The position numbers were made by a program, and so were the translations under genes. A model generated the notes under the pieces. The model did not search any database and was not told where the DNA came from. It saw only the letters and a program-made list of their open reading frames with translations. From Bostrychus sinensis (Eukaryota; Chordata; Actinopteri; Gobiiformes; Eleotridae), in contig CM036248.1 of the NCBI GenBank assembly GCA_020698575.1, positions 14,351,729 through 14,415,728 of the forward strand: a DNA stretch of 64,000 nt, read 5' to 3'. This document shows positions 1 to 11,144 of the stretch, piece by piece. Every line of letters starts with the position of its first letter. The stretch's first letter is position 1.

Positions 1-55
1 CAGGTCTGTCTCCACATGAGGCCACAGCTGGGACTAGGATTTTTTTTTTTTTTTT

Positions 56-945
56 GACAGTGGTGAGAATTACAAATCGGTGGACATTGTGATAAAAGTA
101 TTTAAGGGGAATTTTGACCAAATACGAGAACTGGAGCTAATATCTTAAGGCGTTGTATAACTAGACCTTTCTCTTTATACATAACATCATTTCTAGTGTT
201 GTCAGTCTAATGAGGATGTGCTGATAAACTCACCTATTGTTATTTTGCTTGGGGCTTTTGGAGACGCTGTGTTTCCTTTTTAAAAGAGTAGATGTATCTC
301 GAGCTGTCAGTGCAGATGAATCAAGCATGTCCCATTCAAGTTTCTGTCGCCCCGAGGTGCTGTTAAACAAAGGTGAATCTTGTGTTAATATCATGCAAAA
401 ATCCTTGTCAAAACCATAAAGAAATAAAGTACATAGTAAGATTACGGATAAACGTTTTTTACTTACAGAATAAAAGCCAGGACAGAAAATAATACAGTTT
501 TAATTTTGGTGTGTTGCTCTAATATTAACATTGAATAGTAGTGACACACCATTAATCCAATGAGGACTCATTACAACTCATATCTCCATTTCATCTGCAT
601 TAGACCAATTAAGAGGAACAAAGAGGCTCCAGCCACATCCAAATCACTGTGAACGGATTAAGATCATTTGATTACACTGAAGCATAAAGAAGTATACACT
701 GGCAATGGTAATAAAAGAAAAATGTAAAGCCTATTTGTTGAAATTAATAAAACTAAAAGCATTTGCACATTTTTTGGCACTGAGAATGAGCTTCACTGCA
801 AAGTTATTAATTATGTTAGCAAGCATTTCATCCAAGATACAGTACTACTTTTTTTTCATTTTTTATCTTTGGCCGGCTGCCTGTGATCACTCTGCTCTTT
901 GGCTTCCTCAAGACATGAATGTATTGGTGAGCTGGTGAATCTAAG
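56..945. other. Unannotated AT-rich stretch
   Basis: No exon, RNA gene or recognisable transposon is visible. Reading frames are short (under 80 codons) and lack conserved motifs. A 15-base T run precedes it. It is probably intergenic or intronic. Confidence 0.5.
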
Positions 946-949
946 TTGT

Positions 950-1078
950 CCCGAGTGAATGAATGTGAGAGTGAATGGTTGTCTGTCAGTGTGTGTGATA
1001 GCCCTGTGACTTAGTGGCCTATTGTCCAGGTTGTACCCCATCTATAAGGCCCATAGTGCTGGGGACAGGCTATGGGAA
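950..1078 (+). repeat. tRNA-derived SINE, 3' body fragment
   Basis: The block runs from GAGTGAATGGTTGTCTGTC through TAGCCCTGTGAC and CCAGGTTGTACCCC to the end. This is the 3' body of a very common teleost SINE whose tRNA-like head is preserved in the minus-strand copies near 30.9 kb and 57.2 kb. This copy has lost its head. Other body fragments in the window lie at 42890-43020 (+), 41480-41705 (-) and 11828-11860 (-). Confidence 0.7.
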
Positions 1079-1099
1079 TGAGCATAAACAAATGACTGA

Positions 1100-1720
1100 A
1101 TACTTTTTTTTTTTTTTTTCTATATATATATATTTTCAAATTACAGTCACCAGTCACAGGTCCCCAGGTAGCAGAACCTGCAACAATAGCTCATTCTGGT
1201 TATAATTGTCCATTGTCCAAACTGTGGTTCTTACCTGGCGGGTTGGGACACAAAAGTGGGTCAATGACATGTTGTTACTGGGTCTGTGTGTGTGTGTTGT
1301 TTAAAGAATGTGGAAAAATAAAGGTTAAATATTCACAAAAACTCAGTTGGTTATGATGTACATATAGGGGTGTGTATCATTTAGATTTTTTTCATTGCCA
1401 GTGATTAAAAGATACCTGGATTTTGATTCCTGGAACCTGAGTGATACTTTTTCTGATACCTATCGTGTGCTAAATGATCTTTTACAATCATAAAATACAA
1501 AAATATTGAATAAGAAAGATACATTTTTGGAGCAAAATTCTCACCTGTGAGTTAAAACCAGTAGTTTGTATGATTTACTCTGAGTTATTTATTTAATTTA
1601 TGCCTGCAAAGGAATATTAAAGGTCCCACTAGGTATTGAAACTTGGTATTAAACTGTTTTGTTCTTCTTTTTTCTATTTCTTATTTTTTTTTTAATACCA
1701 GTAGTATTGTAACTAACCTA
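1100..1720. other. T run, short AT repeat and degraded sequence
   Basis: A T run at about 1104-1119 is followed by a short (TA)n. From 1363 the sequence starts TAGGGGTGTG, which resembles a hAT-type terminus, but I could not find a matching right end, so no element is called. The rest is AT-rich without recognisable features. Confidence 0.3.
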
Positions 1721-1820
1721 TTTGCATATTATGCTGGAAGCTCTTCCTGATGCAACCCTCTCCATTTATACAAGCCTGGGACTGGCACAAGGAGTACAGT
1801 GGCTTGTAACCCTTTGTGGC
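1721..1820 (+). repeat. Family-A interspersed repeat
   Basis: The core CTTCCTGATGCAACCCTCTC is followed by CCATTTATACAAGCCTGGGA, then CTGGCACAAGGAGTACAGTG and GCTTGTAACCC. At least twelve copies of this core occur in the window on both strands (plus copies near 3.0, 15.65, 15.9, 27.9, 29.95 and 42.65 kb; minus copies near 24.25, 25.3, 34.2, 44.4 and 59.85 kb). I recognise the sequence as a widespread teleost repeat but do not assign it to a named family. Confidence 0.6.
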
Positions 1821-2500
1821 TTGATTAGTGCTATAATTTGCATAATTTTCATAACATTTGCTTAATTTTGACACAATCAAAACACCATTTGACGCCCCTC
1901 AAGATCTATTATGACCCTACTGTATCTGTAAAATTTCACTATTTTCCTTTGTAGGTTGCATGACACAACATTTTTAGAGTGTAGCTCACTTAGACTATAA
2001 ATAACAGCAGTGGTAACTGTAGTTTTTGAAGCAGGAGACTGAATAGTTCATTAAAAAGAAGAATAATCCTCATTTTATTTATTTCTAATGGATGAGCAAC
2101 AAACTGAAAAATGATTGGGCTTGAAGCCAGCTTGGGTTACAAACATTCAAAAGGAAATCCCACATATTAACTTAGAGAAATTGCAGTAGACACTCATTTT
2201 CCAAGGATAGCACATTATCATAACAAGCATAGTCAAAAGTCAGTCCTAGATTACTATAGTCATAATTTTTTACCCCTTAAAAATGTTTTACTAGTCCTGT
2301 CGTTATTTCCTTTACAAGTTCATTTTAACTGCTCCGCTATTTTCACTTTTTAATTAAACATCTACTTTCATTAAGGTTTTACCCCAGCACTAGTTAGCTA
2401 GTCCACTGGAGCCGCTCCAGTGTAGAGAGGCTGCAAATTGAAAGTGAAAGCTAAAATAAAAAGTTCTCATTCATTTCAACCTGTCTCAGCTCGTTAGCAT
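1821..2500. other. Unannotated stretch with one palindrome
   Basis: Mostly AT-rich single-copy-looking DNA. It contains a perfect 9 bp inverted repeat with a one-base spacer (CACTGGAGC, then C, then GCTCCAGTG, 2404-2422). No gene is seen. Confidence 0.4.
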
Positions 2501-2504
2501 CAAC

Positions 2505-2870
2505 TTAAGGACTTGCTCGGTGGCCACGGCTCGAATCAAGCTTGAGTTGATAATGCAATAGTGGGAGAGCTGTGACAAAGCCTTCGAGGGGGTTTGGACT
2601 AAAGGGGCGTGAGGAGGGTATCGGGCAGGTGAGGGGCCTGCAGCGGTAACATGGGGGTGTATGGAGTGGCCCGCTGACCTTCATTAACACGTCTGGCAGA
2701 GTTACACAGAGCCGAGGATGTGATAGGAGCTGTTTGGCTGAACGAAGGGGAAGACTGTGATAAATTGCATCGAGTAAATGAGATAAGGTTGTTATCCAAG
2801 CTGCGTAAGTGGAGAGGAGAGAAAGACAAAGGATATTACACAGAGATTTGAAAAACATGGACTTTTACAA
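2505..2870. other. GC-richer repeat-free block
   Basis: This block is richer in GC and CpG than its flanks and contains none of the repeats seen elsewhere. A 117-codon frame is open on the minus strand, but it has no recognisable domain and the composition alone could explain it. It may be a conserved non-coding element; only a multi-species alignment could tell. Confidence 0.2.
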
Positions 2871-2904
2871 GAAATGGCAAACCACCTAATAAATATATGT
2901 GATG

Positions 2905-3060
2905 CAGTGGTGGAAAGTAACAAAATACTTCTTTACTTTTGGCTTTTACCTTTTAGGGTCACCACAGCAGCTCATCTGCCTCATAGTGATGTGATTTACA
3001 TTTTGATTTGACCCTTCCTGATGCAACCCTCTCCATTTATCCAGGCTTAGGGCCAGCTTT
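2905..3060 (+). repeat. hAT-like terminus followed by family-A repeat
   Basis: CAGTGGTGGAAAGTAAC at 2905 is the left end of the CAGAGGTGG-type hAT-like element seen intact at 22604-23162. It runs into a family-A copy (TTTAGGGTCACCACAGC; CCCTTCCTGATGCAACCC). The matching inner end of the hAT-like element reappears near 3790-3850, so the material between looks like nested insertions. Confidence 0.5.
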
Positions 3061-3174
3061 GGAGTGTGTTAGAATGATGTAAGAAAGTATTTGCCACAAT
3101 ATATCACAAAAGTTTACTAAAAGAATTAAAAAGCAACTGTTTTAGGGGAATAAAATGCTCTTGGTTGACAACTG

Positions 3175-3330
3175 GAGTCCAATAAGTTGATGATTAATTG
3201 TGGGGTTCCACAAGGCTCAGTGTTAGGTCTATAATTATTATTTTTTATTTTTTTATTTTTTTGAATATTAATGAAATTTGTACTAATCTAATTTGTTTAG
3301 TTATGTTCTGTATGCAGATGATAAATAATA
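3175..3330 (+). pseudogene. Non-LTR retrotransposon reverse-transcriptase fragment
   Basis: Three signature motifs of LINE reverse transcriptase appear in the right order but in different frames. A GVPQGSVLG block is encoded at 3202-3228, an INE-type motif at about 3264-3281, and the catalytic YADD box at 3311-3322. The spacing between the last two is shorter than usual and the first block is followed by a stop, so the copy is dead. The motif set fits the L2/Jockey/Rex side of the non-LTR tree, but the fragment is too short to name a clade. It sits inside a nest of other repeats. Confidence 0.7.
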
Positions 3331-3351
3331 AATGTAATGTAAATGTAATAA

Positions 3352-3560
3352 TTATGTCATGGAGTGCTTTTCTGGACACTCAAACTCACCTTCCAGTTAG
3401 GTAGGGCAGACTGACAAAGACATGGCTGCCATTCTGTGCCTATGGCCTTTCTGACCATCATTAAACACAATCACAATGACACATTCATAAAGGCAAGGTG
3501 GGTGACATGTCTTGCCCAAGGACACAACAGCAATATTCAATGCTGGCATGCAAGTAATTT
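3352..3560 (-). repeat. tRNA-type SINE body, divergent copy
   Basis: The order of blocks (GAGTGCTTTTCTGGACACTC, GGGCAGACTGACAAAGACAT, GCTGCCATTC, CACATTCATAAAGGCAAGGT, GTCTTGCCCAAGGACACAAC) matches copies at 16040-16245 and 22765-22925. In the 22.8 kb copy the minus-strand head carries tRNA-like A and B boxes. Confidence 0.6.
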
Positions 3561-3715
3561 TTTAAAGAAAATGTACAATACTTTTGGAGTCAGTTTTCTA
3601 AAACACACTTCACTTGAGTACATTTTGAACAAACAAAGGTTTTATTGTCAAATCTTAAAAATATTAAAAGTATTTATCACCACAATAGCAAACTTATCTA
3701 ACAATCTGCAGGGAG

Positions 3716-3756
3716 GTAGGAGTAGGAGTAGGAGTAGGAGTAGGAGTAGTAGGAGT
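3716..3756. repeat. (AGGAGT)n microsatellite
   Basis: About six imperfect copies of a GTAGGA hexamer. It lies between AGTA-rich arms of the same hAT-like element that contains trinucleotide arrays at 22.9, 43.3 and 61.3 kb. Confidence 0.85.
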
Positions 3757-3784
3757 CATGTAAACTTTTTAACTTTCAATTGAG

Positions 3785-3865
3785 TAACATTATATAACAG
3801 TACTTTTACTCAAGTCCATATTTGAAGTACTTTTTTTTACCTGTGCTGTAAGTAAATTCAGAGTA
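3785..3865. repeat. Inner arm of a CAGAGGTGG-type hAT-like element
   Basis: ACTTTTACTCAAGTC, GAAGTACTTTTTTTTACCTG and neighbouring AGTA motifs resemble the right arm of the element at 22604-23162. The terminal CCACCTCTG is not intact. Confidence 0.35.
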
Positions 3866-3899
3866 CTGTAAACTCAACTACTGTCAGACAGTCTAATGC

Positions 3900-5600
3900 A
3901 AAAATGTGTTATTCTTTCACCTGTTCTGAATCAGTGGAAATATAAATAACTCACGGCGGCTCTACAATCAAATGTGGCAGTGAGAAAATGAGAAGTGTTG
4001 TGAGTCCAGCCCCAGAGACCTGACTGGAGCACTGTGGTGTGGGCTGAAATCAAACTTTATTAGATCCATGAGCCGTAAACCTCTGCTGCAAAAACAATAT
4101 GACTAAACTAAATGTGATGTTGTCATTCAGAAACATATTAACTACACTTTATTTTTCTTCTATGTGATGCAGTGTGACGCAGTGTTTTCAGTTTTAGGTT
4201 TCTATTTTGACAAACACTGCAGCAGACAAACTAAACAGAAATGGACGGGAATGCAACCTGCTGAAAGACTTTCTGCGTGGCTAAACTTGAGTTGTCAGAA
4301 ATTTAGCATAGCACAACTGACACATCTTTTCACTGTACCAGGTATTTACTCAATCAAAATAGAGATTGCTAAACTTTCCATTAGGATTTTTAGGTGTAAC
4401 TGCACATCATTTGTATCTGAATTCTGATCTGATCAATCAGCTAAGGTTCAAGCAAAAGCACAGTTAGTTAATGCATAATGCATAATAAATGTGCCTGATG
4501 AGTTCCCAGTTTCCATAATTAGGACTAAAGAAATGGACTTGTTAACTTAATATATGTCTGTGGCATTTAGTTTGTGTTACAACTAATTTAATAATAATAA
4601 TAATAATAATATAATGACAAAAAGTTTGCTGAATAAGCCATACATCCAATGCCAATGACATCACTCTAATTGTACACATACTTACTAATATTTAGAGTTT
4701 GTTTTTTGTTTTTTTTACTATTAGTATCAAACAAGCATGTTTTCAGATTTTTCCAGAAGCTCAGCCAGCATTACAATCTGATGGAGCACCAGACACTGCC
4801 TATCTGCCAACCTCCACTGCCTCTGAGCTGAGAAACAAAGAGATGTTGTCAACAGGTTATGGCTGTAATAATGTTTCTTTCTCATTCCCAATTCCCATTT
4901 GACCTCACTGGATTTTTTCAGGCACTCCTTCAGACAAGTAAATATATTTCTACTATCCACAGGAAGCTACTGTTTTTACTCTTTTGACTTCACATAAATC
5001 ACAAGTGAGGGCTATAGTATTTAACAAACAGAAAAAGTGGTGCAACTTTTTGGCACAAGACAAACAGCATTATTCTGAAAACCGTTCACACGCAATGCAC
5101 CAAAATCCTCTTCTCTAGCTTTGATATTTCCACAGAGCCTGGATGCAATGTTAAATAATACTCATCTACATTAAGAAATCATGAACCATCTGTCTCCTCA
5201 GCTCTAACTGTATGTGAGAGCTGGCTATCCTGTCATTTTTAATTAATGAGTTATTGTACGATTGCCAGGGAATGATACTAAAGGAATAACAAACACAAAT
5301 GGACCTACTTTTGATGAAAACAAACTTCACAGCTGCAGCTGTTGCCAGCTGTGGTTTGGCAGTGCTAATGCTGGAGCTGAAATATTGTTAAAGAGGCAGT
5401 TAAAAGCTATTAGGCCCTACTGATGGAGTCAGCAGAGGTGTTATTAGTGATGCAGTTGCAATGATGCAGGGAATGATGTTTTACTTAGAAAACATGGATT
5501 GTCCAAGCAGGCCCAATGTTGGCAAACTGGGAAATTACAGACAGAAGTCCTCAGTGAACCTGGCTGAACAGCACATGTGGTGGTAAATGGAAGCTTGTTC
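3900..5600. other. Unannotated stretch
   Basis: Apart from an (AAT)n run at about 4587-4611 I see no repeat family, RNA gene or exon. Frames are short and motif-free. Confidence 0.45.
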
Positions 5601-5630
5601 GTGTTTTTTAAAGGTCCCCTTATATGTCAT

Positions 5631-5753
5631 TACAAAAGGTTTAAAAAGAAGTCCAGTTCAATTTCAGAATTGACAAAGCCTATTGGATGAGAGGTGATAC
5701 ATTTTCAACTTTGAAAACCAAGTTAAGATGACTTCTTTTTTAAACCTTTTGTT
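5631..5753. mobile_element. Short hairpin MITE
   Basis: ACAAAAGGTTTAAAAAGAAG at the left is matched by the reverse complement of CTTCTTTTTTAAACCTTTTG at the right, giving inverted termini of about 22 bp around a 75-80 bp core. It is a non-autonomous DNA transposon by structure. No target duplication is clear, so the superfamily is left open. Confidence 0.6.
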
Positions 5754-5800
5754 GTGATTTAATTAGCCTGGATGAGTGAGAGTCTTCACAGTCACAGTCC

Positions 5801-6300
5801 ACTGTTATGCTAAATCAACATTTTGAGCTTTTAAGCATGTTATAATGTTGTTTGCCCCTCAAAAACATATCTGGAATAGTATTTTTTTTCCTTCAGGCAT
5901 GTTTGAGTAATCCTCTTTGCTGAGCCCGTACATTCTCAATAGCTAAAAACACTTGGTCTCACGACTCTATGTAGCCACGTGAAACCAGGAAGTGCTTCTG
6001 CATGTTTCTAAAGACCATGCACGTCACTGCACTCATTCTGATCATTGTCAGTGCTTAAACTGCAGTCACTACAAAGCGGTAAGCTCATTTATCTATCTGT
6101 TAGCATCATGTTGCTAATAGGTGTGCTAAATAGCCTTTTTTTTTTTTTTTTTTTTTTTTTGCCCTTTCCATTCCCTGCCGTTTCCAGCAGGGGGCAACAG
6201 ACATCTAATCCAAGCATTCTCTTCAGGGTCAAAGTTATAGCTCCCCAAAGAAAACGTTTTCCATACATATATATTATTGGAAGAAACTCATTATTTTAGG
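5801..6300 (+). repeat. Family-B interspersed repeat carrying a CTCF-like motif
   Basis: The blocks GTTATGCTAAATCAACATTT, GTTATAATGTTGTTTGCCCC, CAAAAACATATCTGGA, CTACAAAGCGGTAAGCTCAT, TTATCTATCTGTTAGCATCA and CCAGCAGGGGGCAA recur in the same order at 27990-28712 and 51948-52285, in part at 23525-23655, and reversed at 9830-10010. A 25-base T run (6136-6160) interrupts this copy. CCAGCAGGGGGCAA at 6184-6197 resembles the CTCF core. Confidence 0.65.
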
Positions 6301-6309
6301 AAAATGCTC

Positions 6310-7080
6310 AAATGCCTGTACAATATTGTATACCTGCACAAGGAGTCACAAACCAGTGTGTGCCAGTACCAAACCTGGATAAATAAACATCCTTATCATT
6401 TGCCAAAAAAGGGAACACCTATACATTTTGCAAGTGCCTACAAATGCTCTCTTATTTGATATTCTTGTGAAACATGAAAAGTTTTTTTTATGTGAAAACT
6501 CATGTTATCATTTAGTCTTGTACAAGCTGTGTCAGAGCTCCTTTACTGTTACACTAGAGCAGCTGGAGTGTGAAAATGTATTTGCAGTAACTGTAAAAAC
6601 TTCAAATAAAGTAAAAGACTTTGCATTTCGGGTCAGCAAAGCAAAAACTGCAAGTTCAGCAAAGCATATAGACCCTATAGGCTGTGCAGAGAGCTCCACT
6701 GATGGTATCAACAAAGTGGCAGTGGCTTTTCACTTCGACCTTAAAAGGATACTGGATAACAAAGTTTGTGGGGCAGTCGTAATAAACAAGTTGAAGGAAA
6801 CAACTCCTTTTGCCCTGAGGCTTCGCTGCAGTCAAAGACCACAGTGACAGACAATCAGATTTCCTCCCACACATTCACACAAGTCACACAGGCCCAACAC
6901 ACACACACGTCAAGTTAATGCATACTGCAATGAGGAAAGAAATCGTCGGCGAGAAGAGATTAGGGCACTCTTTGGTCACCATGGTGTTAGCGATGATTGA
7001 TGTCATTAATAAGCTGTTGTCATGGCACCGTCTATGGCTGTGAATGCAGGGCAAACAACATGCACTGTGCAAAAGTCTTA
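6310..7080. other. Unannotated stretch
   Basis: A 139-codon open frame spans 6428-6847 on the plus strand. It has no recognisable domain, no splice context and AT-rich codons, so I do not call it a gene. A T run of 24 follows at 7086-7109. Confidence 0.35.
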
Positions 7081-7182
7081 GAACGTTTTTTTTTTTTTTT
7101 TTTTTTTTTCAAAGAGGTTATGAACCAAGAAAGGATTATCAATGCACAAAAATACATACAGTTAAAAAACATAACATAAACC

Positions 7183-7315
7183 TCTGCCAAGGCACTGCTC
7201 CTATCTCGCAATTGTAGAAATATAGTACCTAGATATGGACTCAAACACGAAGATCCTATACCCTTTACATTGAGCCGCAAACCTAGAGAATCCACTAAAA
7301 CTAATCATTTGTTTT
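7183..7315 (-). repeat. Family-C SINE fragment
   Basis: CTCTGCCAAGGCACTGCTCC and the degraded tRNA-like block on the complementary strand match the 3' half of family C (best copies at 38585-38890 and 26975-27295). The A box is degraded in this copy. Confidence 0.5.
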
Positions 7316-7619
7316 TGTAGTGAGTGAGGTTAATATCATGGGCCCTTGTCTCAAAATGGTACAGAATTCCTTACAACACATCTGGATCTAAACAGAAACA
7401 GATTTTCATGGATTAGGGGAAATCTGCAATAATATTATAATATATTGTGATAGAAATCATCTCAAAAAGGAAATTTAATAAAAATGCAAGATAATGAAAA
7501 AAGATCATATTAATCGGAATAAGGCAAGATGTGGTGTTGAATGAGGTGGAGATAAAGCTTAACACAGTGCTAGAAGTTGCTCCAAAATTGAGTTTGTTGT
7601 CTTATATTTGTGTATTTAA

Positions 7620-7935
7620 TAAGGCTGCACAATATATGGCAAAATTATTGTTATCGCAATATCACTAAACACAATATCCTTACCACAAGAATCCAAATAT
7701 ATCGGATATATCGCTATGGTTTGGTATTTACACTGTCAGAATCATTTTCCTACCAGAGCCTTAAATGAAAATGTGTTGTGATTAAATAAAACTGTTTAAA
7801 AAGTCCAGTTTTAGTGGTAATTTTCTTATTTTTGTCCCAATTTAGCCATAGGAGTCCCTATTTTAAATTATAGTTATATCATTTTTCATCATAGTTATCG
7901 AATGTTGCATGTTTTTCTCACATCTTACAGCCCTA
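7620..7935. mobile_element. Short hAT-like element
   Basis: The left end TAAGGCTGCACAATATATGG and the right end TCTTACAGCCCTA give the imperfect TAGGGCTGCA-type inverted termini typical of small teleost hAT derivatives. The interior is AT-rich, with repeated ATATCG steps and no coding. I found no matching 8 bp target duplication, so the boundaries are approximate. Confidence 0.5.
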
Positions 7936-7939
7936 ATTT

Positions 7940-9430
7940 GAGGTGGCGAATTTGTTTAGTTTTGTTAATAAAATAAAAAGTGCTATACTGTTGCTATTGG
8001 CGAGTGCTGGGGTTGGAAACACTACAGGTAACAGATATAGCTGTACAGTTTAGCTTTAAAACACTCCTGGGTCTAAACAGTGATTTGGATCCACACCAAA
8101 ATGAATAATTGTGCAACTACAAATTTTCATGGCAAAATAAAATGATAAAATCCTGCATTTATTAAAGCACTCTTAGTTAACAGCCTTTTTTCACACCTGA
8201 CCTTGCACAGTAGGATGGAGAGGGAGAAGGAAAAGAGAAATGGCTGGAGATAGGGACTCCAAAGACACTCATGGATCTAACCACAGTGATTTATCTAATG
8301 CGGCTTCAGGGACAAACCTCACTCATCACATTATTATTTCACACACACCAGCGCCACCTCATCTAACAGGGCCGAGATACAGTTGTCTCCACACACAGGG
8401 CTGAGCTACATCACTGTCACCGCCAACTTAGGCAAAACAAGTCGGCCAATCAATCTAACCCCGTAACATAATTGATTTTGAATGCCTTTAGAAATCCAGG
8501 AATACATCTCTTTTTATCTAAGCAACGTCAAGGTATTGTTTAGCGAAAGATCCATCATGGCATTAAGAGATGCTCCACTTCACTAAACGCATGTCAAAAG
8601 GAAAAATAGGGATTCCTTTTAATAGAAGTAAGCATTAATTATAAGTAAAAGTGATGTTTTGTGACTGGACTGTCTTAGTAATGTAGAGGGAGTGAAAGAT
8701 TTTGGGGGAGAAGTGAAAAAAATGTAATTAGTTTTTGCTATAGCTGCTGCATTTGCTTCTGTAACTCATTAATAAAGCCTGTCATCAATCTTTGGAAAAC
8801 AAAATCAGCTTCATATGAGATTAATGCTTAGCCATGCATGATATCTATTGATTTATAATCTCAACTTTTCACACACTTACATATTTAGTTATTAACAGAG
8901 AGCCAAAGCAAAATGTCAAAGTGTTAAAAATGTCCATTACATAGAAAAAAACAGTGCATCAAAAAGTAAAAGTCTTTTAGCACGACTACTCTTACTACTT
9001 CTACTGTATTAGTTCAAAAATACCACATTTTAAAGACTTCAGATAGAACAAACGTACGAGTTAGTTGGCTGCACACTTTCCAATGAACTTTCTTAATTTA
9101 GAAATAGAAAAAAATGCAGGATGTTGCTAATTAGCCATGTTTTTACTGTTCATATTTTCATAACCAAACATATGGCCCGCTCTTCCATAATCTCCATGCA
9201 GCCTTGATAGTCATGGCTCTTATGTTTCTGTTTGAGGGTATTGATTGGAAAACTAGTGCTTCTGCTCTCTTCAGCTAGTGAGGGGCTTGCACACTAATTA
9301 CAGTTTGATGCCATAAAAAAAACAACCCTTTAATCATGGAAAAGCAACCTAGGAGCAACTAGAAAGCCTTACTTCACCGAGCAGTGCAACTTTTTCTATT
9401 GGCTTTGTGGTTTTGACATTTAAAAAAAAA
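7940..9430. other. Unannotated stretch
   Basis: No repeat family, exon or RNA gene is recognised. An A run occurs at about 9421-9436. Part of it may be single-copy non-coding sequence. Confidence 0.4.
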
Positions 9431-9439
9431 AAAAAAAGT

Positions 9440-9825
9440 GGCTTCCCTTTTTCTTTCTTTAGACGCTTTTGAAAATAGCCTCAATGGACAAATCTTTGTA
9501 ACTTTTTTTTCCCCTTCAGCTTCACATTTATATTTGATTTATAGTTTGCCTTCATGTCTCTGCAGCACAGACGCGAGGGATGTAATGTCATTATGCTTCG
9601 TAAATGGCTTCATGCCGTGTAATTAAGAAGGAAATTAGCCACAGGTCAGCACACACCTGGAGGAGCTGAACAGCAAAGATAACAAGCGAGATTGCTATAG
9701 CTTTGAATGCGGCCGCCTGGTCACATCCTCACGGTGTAATTTAGGGAACACTCATTTTGGCTCTGTTATTTTGGGAATAACACACCTGGATAATGTGGTC
9801 TATTGTCAGTTGAAATGATCAGAAC
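9440..9825. other. Repeat-free block, possible conserved non-coding element
   Basis: This block has balanced composition and no transposon-derived sequence. It holds a TAATTAAG homeobox-type core near 9620 and paired CACACCTGG/ACAGGTCAG motifs. It sits between repeat-rich stretches. Calling it an enhancer is inference without alignment. Confidence 0.2.
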
Positions 9826-9829
9826 GAGT

Positions 9830-10010
9830 CCGGTGAGGGTGTATGGGCTTTAGAAACAACCAGGAGCAGTTCCTGGTTTGTGTTTTTCAGCTCTGGAGAA
9901 GGGACGGGCTTAGCAAAGAGGACTACTCAAACAAGCGTGCATGAAACAAAATTTTTTGAGGTGAGAACATTATAATATGGTTAAAAGCTCAAACAAAGGC
10001 AATTTAGCAT
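9830..10010 (-). repeat. Family-B repeat fragment, reverse orientation
   Basis: GGACTACTCAAACAAGCGTG, CATGAAACAAAATTTTTTGA and CATTATAATATGGTTAAAAG are the reverse complement of the 5' half of family B. Confidence 0.55.
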
Positions 10011-10019
10011 AATAGTTAA

Positions 10020-11140
10020 CTTTGAAATTAATTGGCCTCTACTGTGCATGTAAAGACAGAATGCAGAAATTTGGCTTAAATGAGCTATGAACAGTTTGAC
10101 TAAACTGTAAACTAGATAATTTCTCTGTAAATTATCTATGACCTGTCAGGTGTACATGGTTCATTGGTGGTCGCTCTATAGACAATGTCCTATTTGAATC
10201 AGCTCTATCCATCTCTTCATGATTATACCGTTCCCACTCAGAATGCTCTTTTGTGTTGTGAGACAGGCGAGTACAAAAGGTCCACTGTAAGGCAAGTACA
10301 AATTTGTTTCAAACCACAGTGGAGTTGATAATATGATTTGCAATGTAAACAGCAGACAGTGGGTGGACAGGACGTGCCGTTCTCTTGCCCACCAGCGAGC
10401 TCCGTCTCCAATAAATCCTTTACTACAAACAGACCGTACAGGAACTGGACACCTTATCTCTGCATGGTTAGTCAAATTACATTTCTTGTACTCATTACGA
10501 TAACACAGTGTTGAGCTCAAGTGGGATAAAATTATAGTTGCCACCATACAAACCCAATCAGACATGGCCCCAAGGGAGACAGTGGGAGTCTGAGGTCTAC
10601 CTGACTGTGAATGTAGGCCACTGGGTGAGAAGCGGGGGATGTTTTCAGCTCGCCCTCTTTCCCGTTGTAAGAACTAGTCGGGACTGCTGGCGATTATTAT
10701 GGTCGGCAGCGGGATAGGCTCTGCTTCCCCAGATCTCACATGTTAATATTACATGAAACTGTTGACGATGAGCCCGGGGCGAGAGGGAGACACTGAGATT
10801 TCTCCCTCTCTGGCTGCGGCTGCGAGATTTGCCAATTTCTCGTCGCCCCTCCATCTATCCCAGTGACTTTAAATAACTCATGCCCTCATTACCCACATAT
10901 GGAGCACAGGCAGAAGTACTATAAAATGAATTGGGGGGAGTATTTCACGTAGCTACAGACTGGTTAGAGAAATATACTGTGACAGGCTAGTACAGACAGT
11001 GTTATTGACTGATTACATATCCATGGGGGCTATTACACATTAAAACATTGAAAGTTTAAGCAAAAGCATAGTATTTTGACCTAACCTACTTTATTTTGTG
11101 AAGTACACTAGGTATTAAATACACAAATTTCAAATTAATA
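10020..11140. other. Unannotated stretch
   Basis: The part from about 10370 to 10870 is GC-richer and repeat-free. Open frames on the minus strand (up to 129 codons) show no conserved motif. Nothing else is recognised. Confidence 0.35.
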
Positions 11141-11144
11141 CAAC

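Noticed and set aside
6428..6847. A 139-codon plus-strand frame
   Set aside because: AT-rich codons, no recognisable domain and no adjacent splice or promoter signals.
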